Assembly: GCA_029012165.1 (NCBI GenBank)
Contig: JAQXLO010000156.1
Span: forward strand, 1 to 8,235
Direction: 5' to 3'
DNA from: Oscillospiraceae bacterium
Lineage (GTDB): Bacteria > Bacillota > Clostridia > Oscillospirales > Acutalibacteraceae
Length of the DNA stretch: 8,235 nt
The notes beneath the pieces were generated by a model. The model did no database searches. It saw only the letters and a list, made by a program, of their open reading frames with translations, and was not told where the DNA came from. Shown piece after piece: positions 1 to 5,539 of the stretch. Every line of letters starts with the position of its first letter. Position 1 is the stretch's first letter. The translations under genes and the position numbers were made by a program.

Positions 1-869
1 TCTACGGCTGTGCCTCTGCGGGCAAACGAGCGATGACCTCTTCCTCAAGTCCCGGCGTATCGCTCAAAAGCGAAGGCATTTCCTATATGGCGGGTTCCGA
101 CCTGCCGGGTCTGATCGTTAACGTCCAGCGCGGCGGTCCGGGTCTGGGCGGCATCCAGCCCTCCCAGTCCGACTACTTTCAAGCAACCAAGGGCGGCGGT
201 CACGGCGACTATCACCTAATCGTTTTAGCGCCCGCTTCCGTGCAGGAAATGGCAAACATGACCGTCAAGGGCTTTGACCTTGCCGACAAGTACCGTATGC
301 CCGTCATGCTCCTCGCCGACGGCACCATGGGTCAGATGATGGAGCCTGTCTCCCTCGACCTCGATATTGCGCCCGCTCCCGAAAAACCGTGGGCAACAAC
401 GGGCACGAAGTGCGCCCGAGCGCACAACATCATCAACTCCCTGTCCCTCGTTCCCGAGGAACTGGAACAGCTCAACAACGCCCGGTACGAAAAATACGCA
501 CAGATTCAAAAGAATGAAGTGATGGTCGAGGAGTTCATGACCGAGGACGCCGACGTCTGCATCGTTGCATTCGGCATTGCCGCCAGAGTGTCCAAAAACG
601 CTGTGGTTGCCGCTCGTGCCAAGGGCATGAAGGTCGGTCTGATTCGTCCCATCACCCTTTGGCCGTTCCCGACCGAGGTGATCGCCAAAGCCGCCGAGCA
701 TTGCAGTCGCTTCATCTCCGTGGAGCTGTCCATGGGTCAGATGATTGAGGACATCCGTCTGGCGGTAAACGGCAAAGCGCCCGTCGAACTCTGCTACCGT
801 GTGGGCGGCATGATCCCCTCGCCCGAACAGGTTCTCGCCGCAATCGAAAACGGAGGTGCAAAAGCATGA
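1..869 (+). CDS. vorB: 2-oxoacid:ferredoxin oxidoreductase alpha subunit (VorB/KorA type), 5' partial
   Basis: This subunit, with the beta and gamma subunits that follow, oxidatively decarboxylates 2-oxoacids to acyl-CoA and reduces ferredoxin in the cytoplasm. The frame is open from base 3 with no start, and the first visible residues (YGCASAGKRAMTSSSSPG) match the interior of the family. About 288 residues are visible; members are usually about 350, so roughly 65 N-terminal residues lie outside the window. The ATG at 33 is therefore internal. Visible hallmarks are the SSSSPG turn, SEGISYMAGS, and the VNVQRGGPGLGG loop at about residues 40-50. Near residues 183-225 is a C-terminal transketolase-like segment (VCIVAFGIAARV, then GLIRPITLWPFP). 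The stop overlaps the next start as ATGA, which suggests translational coupling. A separate ferredoxin-like delta subunit is often encoded just upstream of such genes and could not be seen here. Substrate preference for branched-chain 2-oxoacids is inferred from the ilvE neighbour. A 2-oxoglutarate enzyme is the main alternative. Confidence 0.9.
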   Translation, partial: YGCASAGKRAMTSSSSPGVSLKSEGISYMAGSDLPGLIVNVQRGGPGLGGIQPSQSDYFQATKGGGHGDYHLIVLAPASVQEMANMTVKGFDLADKYRMPVMLLADGTMGQMMEPVSLDLDIAPAPEKPWATTGTKCARAHNIINSLSLVPEELEQLNNARYEKYAQIQKNEVMVEEFMTEDADVCIVAFGIAARVSKNAVVAARAKGMKVGLIRPITLWPFPTEVIAKAAEHCSRFISVELSMGQMIEDIRLAVNGKAPVELCYRVGGMIPSPEQVLAAIENGGAKA

Positions 870-1624
870 TCGTCTTTGAAAAACCGAAATCTCTCACCGA
901 TGCGCCCATGCACTACTGCCCCGGCTGCACCCACGGCATCGTCCACCGCCTCGTTGCGGAAGCGATTGACGCCTTGGGCATCGAGGGCAAAACCGTCGGC
1001 ATTGCACCGGTCGGCTGTTCCGTTATGGCATACAACTACTTCGCCTGCGACATGATCGAAGCCGCCCACGGTCGTGCACCTGCTGTCGCCACCGGCGTCA
1101 AGCGTTCCGACCCCGACGGGCTGATTGTCTTTACATACCAGGGGGACGGCGACCTTGCCTCCATCGGCATGGCGGAGACCGTACACGCCGCCGCCCGCAA
1201 CGAAAACATCACCGTCATTTTCATCAACAACGCCATCTACGGCATGACCGGCGGTCAGATGGCGCCCACCTCCCTGCCCGGTCAGGTCACGCAGACCTCC
1301 CCCTACGGCAGAGACCCCAAGCAGTGCGGCTATCCCGTGCGTGTGTGCGAAATGCTCGCCACCCTCGACGGCCCCGAGTATTTGGAGCGTGTCGCCGTCA
1401 ACAACATCAAGAACATCAAAGCGGCCGGCAAAGCCATCAAAAAGGCATTCCAAAACCAAATCGACGGCAAAGGCTTCTCTTTGATTGAGGTCATTTCCAG
1501 CTGTCCCACCAACTGGGGCATGACGCCGCAAAAGGCGCTGGAATGGATCGACGAAAAAATGATCCCCCACTATCCGCTGGGCGTCTATAAGGATCGCAGT
1601 GCAGACAAGGAGGCGCAGGCATGA
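866..1624 (+). CDS. korB: 2-oxoacid:ferredoxin oxidoreductase beta subunit (thiamine pyrophosphate-binding)
   Basis: This is the catalytic subunit that holds thiamine pyrophosphate and one [4Fe-4S] cluster, 252 aa and full length for the family. The N-terminal CPGCTHG gives Cys18 and Cys21, VGCS gives Cys51, and SSCPTNWG gives Cys213. That four-cysteine spacing is the one known to ligate the cluster in KorB-type beta subunits. The TPP/Mg site is visible as GDGDLASIG (from residue 93) and NNAIYGMTGGQMAPTS (from residue 121). The start at 866 is supported by a GGAGGTG ribosome binding site at 852-858 and by the ATGA overlap with the alpha subunit. The stop makes a second ATGA overlap with the gamma subunit. 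'korB' is used as the generic family symbol; the exact 2-oxoacid cannot be read from these motifs. Confidence 0.93.
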   Translation: MIVFEKPKSLTDAPMHYCPGCTHGIVHRLVAEAIDALGIEGKTVGIAPVGCSVMAYNYFACDMIEAAHGRAPAVATGVKRSDPDGLIVFTYQGDGDLASIGMAETVHAAARNENITVIFINNAIYGMTGGQMAPTSLPGQVTQTSPYGRDPKQCGYPVRVCEMLATLDGPEYLERVAVNNIKNIKAAGKAIKKAFQNQIDGKGFSLIEVISSCPTNWGMTPQKALEWIDEKMIPHYPLGVYKDRSADKEAQA

Positions 1625-2151
1625 CAACACAGATTCTGATTTCCGGCTTCGGCGGACAGGGTGTTCTGTTCACCGGCAAGTTTTTGGCATACAAGGGTCT
1701 GGTGGAGGATAAGCAGGTTTCGTGGCTGCCGTCCTACGGCCCCGAGATGCGTGGCGGCACGGCAAGCTGCAGCGTCATCATCAGCGATGAGCCTGTCGGC
1801 TCCCCCATCGTGTCCAACCCCGACATTCTCGTCGCCATGAACATTCCCTCTCTCGACCGCTACGAGGACAGCGTTGTCCCCGGGGGCGTGATTCTCTACG
1901 ACAGCTCGCTGATTGACCGTGCTGTCAAGCGTACCGATGTGACCGCTTATGCCGTTCCGGCAACCAAGCTGGCCATCGACAACGACATCCCCACCCTCGC
2001 CAACATGATTCTCGGCGGCAAGCTGCTGTCTGTCATGAACGGCAACAGCGAAGAAGGCATTCACGCCGCCCTCGGCAAAGTTATTTCCGCAAAACACGCA
2101 AATATGCTGGACGCCAACCTTAAGGCGATCCAACTGGGTGCGAATCTTTAA
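1621..2151 (+). CDS. korC: 2-oxoacid:ferredoxin oxidoreductase gamma subunit
   Basis: This is the gamma subunit (pyruvate/ketoisovalerate oxidoreductase catalytic domain family), 176 aa, the normal length for a stand-alone gamma chain. It opens with a glycine-rich GFGGQGVLFTGK motif (residues 9-20), followed by the family signature SYGPEMRGGTASCSV at about residues 38-52. In related enzymes this chain helps form the CoA-binding and inter-subunit region; that role is family knowledge, not visible here. The start at 1621 overlaps the beta-subunit stop (ATGA) and has an AAGGAGG ribosome binding site at 1607-1613. The sequence ends with TAA, and ilvE begins 17 bases later. The alpha-beta-gamma order with tight coupling indicates production of a stoichiometric complex. 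Confidence 0.92.
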   Translation: MTTQILISGFGGQGVLFTGKFLAYKGLVEDKQVSWLPSYGPEMRGGTASCSVIISDEPVGSPIVSNPDILVAMNIPSLDRYEDSVVPGGVILYDSSLIDRAVKRTDVTAYAVPATKLAIDNDIPTLANMILGGKLLSVMNGNSEEGIHAALGKVISAKHANMLDANLKAIQLGANL

Positions 2152-2168
2152 TAAAGGAGTCCTTCATC

Positions 2169-3233
2169 ATGGAAATCAAGATCACCAAAACCACCACTCC
2201 GAAAGCAAAGCCCGACGTTTCCAAGGTCGCTTTCGGCACCGAATTCACCGACCATATGTTTATGATGGACTACACCCCCGAAAAGGGCTGGCATGACGCA
2301 CGCATCGTTCCCTTTGGCAACATCTCCCTGCATCCCGCCACCACCGCTCTGCACTACGGCGCAGAGATTTTTGAGGGCTTGAAAGCGTACCGCACCCCCG
2401 AGGGCAAGGTGCAGATGTTCCGTCCCATCGAGAACGCCCGCCGCATGAACAGCTCCGCCGACCGTATGTGTCTGCCCGCCATTGACGAGAACGATATGCT
2501 CCAGATTCTCGAAACCTTCGTCAAGGTCGAAAAGGACTGGGTTCCCTCTGCCCCCGCAACATCGCTGTATCTGCGTCCGTTCATGTTCGGCTGTGACGAG
2601 CATCTGGGCGTACATACCGTGCATCACAGCGTGTTCATGCTCATTGCTTCCCCCGTGGGCAGCTACTACAAGGAGGGCATCAACCCCGTCAAGATCATGA
2701 TCGAGGATCAGGATGTCCGTGCGGTCAAGGGCGGCACCGGCTACACCAAGTGCGGCGGCAACTATGCGGCGTCCACCCGTGCGGGCGAACGTGCCGCACA
2801 AAAGGGATACTCCCAGGTTCTGTGGCTGGACGGCGTAGAGCGCAAGTACATCGAGGAAGTCGGCGCCATGAACGTCATGTTCAAGATCGGCGGCACCGTC
2901 GTCACGCCCATGCTTTCCGGCTCTATCCTGCCCGGCATCACCCGCAAATCCTGCATCGACGTTCTGAAAAAAGCGGGCATCCCCGTGGAAGAGCGTCTGC
3001 TGAGCGTGGATGAACTGGTGGAGGCCATGGAAAACGGCACCCTCGAAGAGGCGTTCGGCTGCGGCACCGCCGCTGTCGTTTCCCCCATCGGCGAGCTGTG
3101 CTACAAGGACAAGAAGTACACCGTCAACGGCGGCAAGATCGGTCCCGTCACCCAGCAGCTGTACGATACCCTCACCGGCATTCAGTGGGGCACTGTCGAG
3201 GACACCTTCGGCTGGGTCTACCCCGTGGACTAA
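2169..3233 (+). CDS. ilvE: Branched-chain amino acid aminotransferase (class IV, PLP-dependent)
   Basis: This enzyme transfers the amino group between glutamate/2-oxoglutarate and leucine, isoleucine or valine. It is 354 aa, typical of the longer BCAT type that resembles the eukaryotic enzymes. Near the N-terminus are LHPATTALHYGAEIFEGLKAYR (residues 54-75) and MFRPIENARRMNSSADRM, both conserved in this group. GGTGYTKCGGNYAAS (residues 188-202) carries Lys194, the expected Schiff-base lysine. YIEEVGAMNVMF follows, with Glu230 placed to contact the PLP pyridine nitrogen. SGSILPGITRKS (250-261) and GCGTAAVVSPI (298-308) supply phosphate and substrate loops. The start is fixed by an AAAGGAGT site at 2153-2160, eight bases upstream. 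It lies 17 bases after the oxidoreductase gamma subunit with no promoter between and a terminator after it, so it is probably the last gene of that operon. Confidence 0.95.
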   Translation: MEIKITKTTTPKAKPDVSKVAFGTEFTDHMFMMDYTPEKGWHDARIVPFGNISLHPATTALHYGAEIFEGLKAYRTPEGKVQMFRPIENARRMNSSADRMCLPAIDENDMLQILETFVKVEKDWVPSAPATSLYLRPFMFGCDEHLGVHTVHHSVFMLIASPVGSYYKEGINPVKIMIEDQDVRAVKGGTGYTKCGGNYAASTRAGERAAQKGYSQVLWLDGVERKYIEEVGAMNVMFKIGGTVVTPMLSGSILPGITRKSCIDVLKKAGIPVEERLLSVDELVEAMENGTLEEAFGCGTAAVVSPIGELCYKDKKYTVNGGKIGPVTQQLYDTLTGIQWGTVEDTFGWVYPVD

Positions 3234-3246
3234 ACATTAGATAGTA

Positions 3247-3279
3247 AGCACCCGATCGTTTCGGCGACCGGGTGCTTTT
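3247..3279 (+). terminator. Intrinsic terminator of the oxidoreductase-ilvE operon
   Basis: Arms at 3247-3258 and 3265-3276 pair over 12 positions with one A/C mismatch. The eight outer pairs, including ACCCG/CGGGT, are perfect, the loop is six bases, and a short TTTT run follows. It starts 13 bases after the ilvE stop. The T-run is weak, so termination may be incomplete, but rpmB converges from the other side and has its own terminator. Confidence 0.8.
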
Positions 3280-3299
3280 GCTGTCCGTCTTATGGTACT

Positions 3300-3337
3300 C
3301 TTTTTGCGTATAATAAGAATCAAGGAGGCGCAAAAAG
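3300..3337. repeat. Perfect 9-bp inverted repeat between the convergent ilvE and rpmB ends
   Basis: CTTTTTGCG at 3300-3308 is repeated inverted as CGCAAAAAG at 3329-3337, with 20 bases between. On the minus strand the first arm encountered overlaps the T-run of the rpmB terminator. The plus-strand loop contains TATAAT (3309-3314) and AAGGAGG (3322-3328), but no good -35 box and no open frame follow. Function is unknown. It may be a secondary hairpin behind the rpmB terminator, or chance. Confidence 0.45.
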
Positions 3338-3369
3338 AAAGAAGGACCGTTTCCGAAGAAACGATCCTT
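3332..3369 (-). terminator. Intrinsic terminator of rpmB
   Basis: Read on the minus strand, a 12-bp stem (3369-3358 with 3353-3342, one G-U pair) closes a TTCG tetraloop flanked by C and G, the very stable cUUCGg form. It is followed by CTTTCTTTTT. It lies about 35 bases after the rpmB stop. On the plus strand no T-run follows the hairpin, so it should act only on rpmB transcripts. Confidence 0.92.
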
Positions 3370-3403
3370 TGCGTTCAAAAGTGATGAACGATCTGCCCGT
3401 CAC

Positions 3404-3592
3404 TCAGACGGCACGGGTGACCTTACCGGAGCGAAGGCAGCGGGTGCAAGCATACACACGCTTGGGGGATCCGTCAACGACTGCCTTAACACGCTTCACG
3501 TTGGGTTTCCAGGTTCTGTTGGAACGTCTGTGGGAATGGGAAACCTGAATACCAAATGTAACGCTCTTTCCGCAAAATTCGCACTTTGCCAT
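3404..3592 (-). CDS. rpmB: 50S ribosomal protein L28, zinc-ribbon form
   Basis: This is a small basic protein of the large ribosomal subunit, 62 aa, full length for L28. The start MAKCEFCGKSVTFG, then VSHSHRRSNRTWKPN and the end RVYACTRCLRSGKV are diagnostic. Two CxxC pairs (Cys4/Cys7 and Cys49/Cys52) form the zinc-binding site of the C+ version. Some bacteria carry a cysteine-free paralogue for zinc shortage; none is seen in this window. The ribosome binding site is a strong AAGGAGGTG on the minus strand (3608-3600), about seven bases before ATG. The gene is monocistronic: it has its own upstream promoter and a UUCG-loop terminator, and it diverges from recA. Confidence 0.97.
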   Translation of the reverse strand: MAKCEFCGKSVTFGIQVSHSHRRSNRTWKPNVKRVKAVVDGSPKRVYACTRCLRSGKVTRAV

Positions 3593-3660
3593 GATTCGGC
3601 ACCTCCTTATGACTGCGATTTATGCCTTTTTGAAGATCATAGTCAATGATAGCGTTAAAT

Positions 3661-3689
3661 ATAGTAACAGATTCTCAAAAAAATTTCAA
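3661..3689 (-). promoter_or_regulatory. Probable sigma-A promoter of rpmB
   Basis: On the minus strand, TTGAAA (3689-3684) and TACTAT (3666-3661) are separated by exactly 17 bases. This is five of six and four of six matches to consensus, with a T7 run just after the -35 box. Transcription would start near 3654, leaving a leader of about 60 bases before rpmB. The weaker -10 box keeps confidence moderate. Confidence 0.55.
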
Positions 3690-3729
3690 GTCTTTTTTGC
3701 GGAAATCTTTTATTTTTTTCAAATTGTGC

Positions 3730-3758
3730 TTGCATTTGCCGTGCAAATACGATATAAT
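3730..3758 (+). promoter_or_regulatory. Sigma-A promoter of the recA operon
   Basis: TTGCAT (3730-3735) and a perfect TATAAT (3753-3758) are 17 bases apart, with A/T-rich DNA upstream (about 3691-3725) that could act as an UP element. Transcription would begin near 3765, about 40 bases before the recA ATG. A palindrome ATTTGC-CGT-GCAAAT (3734-3748) overlaps the -35 box and spacer and could be an operator. The -35 box is weak (three of six). Confidence 0.75.
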
Positions 3759-3772
3759 GACATAGGATTTAA

Positions 3773-3786
3773 CGAACATTTGTACT
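3773..3786 (+). promoter_or_regulatory. Candidate LexA (SOS) box, degenerate
   Basis: CGAACATTTGTACT matches 11 of 14 positions of the palindromic Gram-positive SOS operator CGAACATATGTTCG. The left half-site CGAAC is intact; the right half-site is GTACT instead of GTTCG. It sits between the predicted transcription start and the recA ribosome binding site (GGAGG, 3791-3795), where LexA would block transcription. SOS control of recA is well known in Firmicutes. Whether this degenerate site binds LexA is inference. Confidence 0.45.
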
Positions 3787-3803
3787 GAACGGAGGAATTG
3801 TCC

Positions 3804-4919
3804 ATGTCCGACAAAAAGAAAGCCCTCGAAACCGCCCTGACCCAAATTAAAAAAAGCTACGGCGAAGGCGCCGTCATGCGTCTGGGCGAAAACCGCTCCA
3901 TGAATGTCGCCGCCATCTCCACCGGCTCCATCGCACTGGACGCCGCCACCGGCATCGGCGGTCTGCCCCGCGGCAGGATCATCGAGATCTACGGTCCCGA
4001 ATCCTCCGGCAAGACCACCCTCGCCCTGCACGTTGTGGCCGAGGCGCAGAAGCTGGGCGGTGAGGCCGCCTTCATCGACGCCGAACACGCCCTCGACCCC
4101 GTCTATGCCGAAAAGATCGGCGTGGACATCAACTCCCTTCTGGTCGCCCAGCCCGACGACGGCGAACAGGCGCTGGAGATTGCCGAAGCGCTGGTGCGTT
4201 CCGGCGCCATTGACGTCATGGTCGTGGACTCCGTTGCCGCTCTGGTGCCCCGTGCCGAGATCGAGGGGGAAATGGGCGACTCCCACATGGGTCAGCACGC
4301 CCGCCTGATGTCTCAGGCGCTGCGCAAGCTGGCAGGCGCCGTGTCCAAAACGGGCACAATCATCATCTTCATCAACCAGCTGCGTGACAAGATCGGCGTC
4401 GTCTACGGCTCCTCCGAAACCACCACCGGCGGCCGTGCGCTGAAATTCTACGCCACCATGCGTATGGACGTCCGCCGCACCGAGGCCATCAAGCTTCCCG
4501 GCAACGAATTCGTCGGCTCCCGCACCCGTGTCAAGATCGTCAAAAACAAGGTTGCGCCCCCCTTCAAGGAGGCGGAGTTTGACATCATGTACGGCGAGGG
4601 CATCTCCCACATCGGCGAGGTGCTGGACTTGGGCGTCAAGCTGGACATCATCCGCAAGAGCGGCGCATGGTTCTACTACGGCGATATGCGTCTTGCCCAG
4701 GGTCGGGACAACGCCAAGGAACAGCTGCGCAGCAACCCCGAACTCTGCGCCGAGATCGAGGCGAAGATCCGTGAAAATAAGGATCAGCTGCTCATCTCCG
4801 CCAAAGCCGCCAAAAAGGGCGACAAGAAAAAGGAGGACGCCGAGCCGTCCGCACCTGCCGCTCCCACCACCAAGGAAGAGGCACGCTCCAAGCTGGACAT
4901 CGCCGTGGACGACGATTGA
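3804..4919 (+). CDS. recA: Recombinase RecA
   Basis: RecA coats single-stranded DNA, drives ATP-dependent strand exchange in recombinational repair, and triggers LexA self-cleavage. The protein is 371 aa. Walker A GPESSGKT is at residues 64-71, with Glu94 in FIDAEHALDP close by. Walker B VMVVDS is at 138-143, the L1 region EGEMGDSHMG at 154-163, and INQLRDKIG with the L2 segment ETTTGGRALKFYA at 190-217. After about residue 335 comes a lysine-rich, then Pro/Ala-rich linker and an acidic tail ending DDD, the usual self-regulatory C-terminus. ATG 3804 is chosen because GGAGG (3791-3795) lies eight bases upstream. The in-frame TTG at 3798 is only two bases from that site. recX follows after three bases in the same frame. 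The promoter and a possible LexA box lie just upstream. Confidence 0.98.
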   Translation: MSDKKKALETALTQIKKSYGEGAVMRLGENRSMNVAAISTGSIALDAATGIGGLPRGRIIEIYGPESSGKTTLALHVVAEAQKLGGEAAFIDAEHALDPVYAEKIGVDINSLLVAQPDDGEQALEIAEALVRSGAIDVMVVDSVAALVPRAEIEGEMGDSHMGQHARLMSQALRKLAGAVSKTGTIIIFINQLRDKIGVVYGSSETTTGGRALKFYATMRMDVRRTEAIKLPGNEFVGSRTRVKIVKNKVAPPFKEAEFDIMYGEGISHIGEVLDLGVKLDIIRKSGAWFYYGDMRLAQGRDNAKEQLRSNPELCAEIEAKIRENKDQLLISAKAAKKGDKKKEDAEPSAPAAPTTKEEARSKLDIAVDDD

Positions 4920-4922
4920 TGT

Positions 4923-5522
4923 ATGAAACTGACAGCGAAGAGCGGCAAAAAAGATAAAATACATATTTCCATCGACGGTGTATATCAAACCACCGTCGAT
5001 GCCCTGTATTTCAGCACCTGCGGCTACAGGGACGGCGACGAACTGAGCGCAGAGCAAGTCGAAACTTTTCTGCGGGACGCCAACACCCGCCGTGCCTTCA
5101 ACAAGGCAGCGGGACTGTTGTCCTACCAAGACCGCACCCGCAAACAGCTCGTTGACCGGCTGAAGGAGGACTACGGCGAGGACGCCGCCGAAGCCGCCGC
5201 CGACCGGCTGGAGGAACTGCGCCTGATCGACGACGACCGCTACGCCGAAGCTTATGCCGCAGAGCTGCTGCGCCGCAAAAAAATGGCGCCTCCCCGCATC
5301 GTGCAGGAACTGCAGCGGCGGGGCATCGACCGGGAAACGGCAGCGTTTACCGTGCAGGCTCTTGACTTTGACGCACAAACGTGTATTATAGAACTGTTAC
5401 AGACAAAATACCGTGGCAAATATGCCGACGAAAAGGGGCTGCGCCGCACGGTGGCTGCCCTGCAAAGGCTCGGATACAGCTACAGCGATATCCGTTCCGC
5501 CTTGCGCAGTTTGGAAGAATAA
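4923..5522 (+). CDS. recX: Regulatory protein RecX
   Basis: RecX binds RecA filaments and modulates (usually limits) their growth and ATPase activity. The 199-aa product has the all-alpha, charged composition and three-helix repeats of the family. Examples are FNKAAGLLSYQDRTRKQLVDRL (about residues 59-80), RLEELRLIDDDRYAEAYAAEL (94-114) and PPRIVQELQRRGI (123-135). These match the family's L-x3-R-S/T-x2-E-L-like and 'ID-D-YA' signatures. The N-terminal 55 residues are a beta-rich extension found in many Firmicutes RecX proteins. The start is three bases after the recA stop, and no good Shine-Dalgarno site precedes it, so translation probably depends on ribosomes finishing recA. That would keep RecX well below RecA. 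No terminator separates the two genes. Confidence 0.92.
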   Translation: MKLTAKSGKKDKIHISIDGVYQTTVDALYFSTCGYRDGDELSAEQVETFLRDANTRRAFNKAAGLLSYQDRTRKQLVDRLKEDYGEDAAEAAADRLEELRLIDDDRYAEAYAAELLRRKKMAPPRIVQELQRRGIDRETAAFTVQALDFDAQTCIIELLQTKYRGKYADEKGLRRTVAALQRLGYSYSDIRSALRSLEE

Positions 5523-5539
5523 CTTTTTGGAGGTACCTT

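Noticed and set aside
3309..3314. TATAAT on the plus strand as the -10 box of a small RNA or gene.
   Set aside because: No -35 match lies 16-18 bases upstream, there is no extended -10 TGN, and no open frame or plus-strand terminator follows.
3798..3803. TTG at 3798 as an alternative recA start adding two residues.
   Set aside because: It would leave only two bases after GGAGG. ATG 3804 has an eight-base spacing and gives the standard N-terminus.
4919..4957. ATG overlapping the recA stop (TGATG) as the recX start.
   Set aside because: That frame ends after 12 codons. The in-frame ATG at 4923 gives the full RecX protein.
3675..5378. A 567-codon open frame on the minus strand, opposite recA and recX.
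   Set aside because: It is fully antisense to two well-recognised genes, its Gly/Asp/Val/Ala-rich translation resembles no known fold, and GC-rich third positions remove antisense stop codons. I see no ribosome binding site or promoter serving it.
5381..5539. An N-terminal extension of RimO by 53 codons.
   Set aside because: The extension lies inside recX in another frame and has no RimO-like sequence. ATG 5540 has a good ribosome binding site and begins the canonical MTTase domain.
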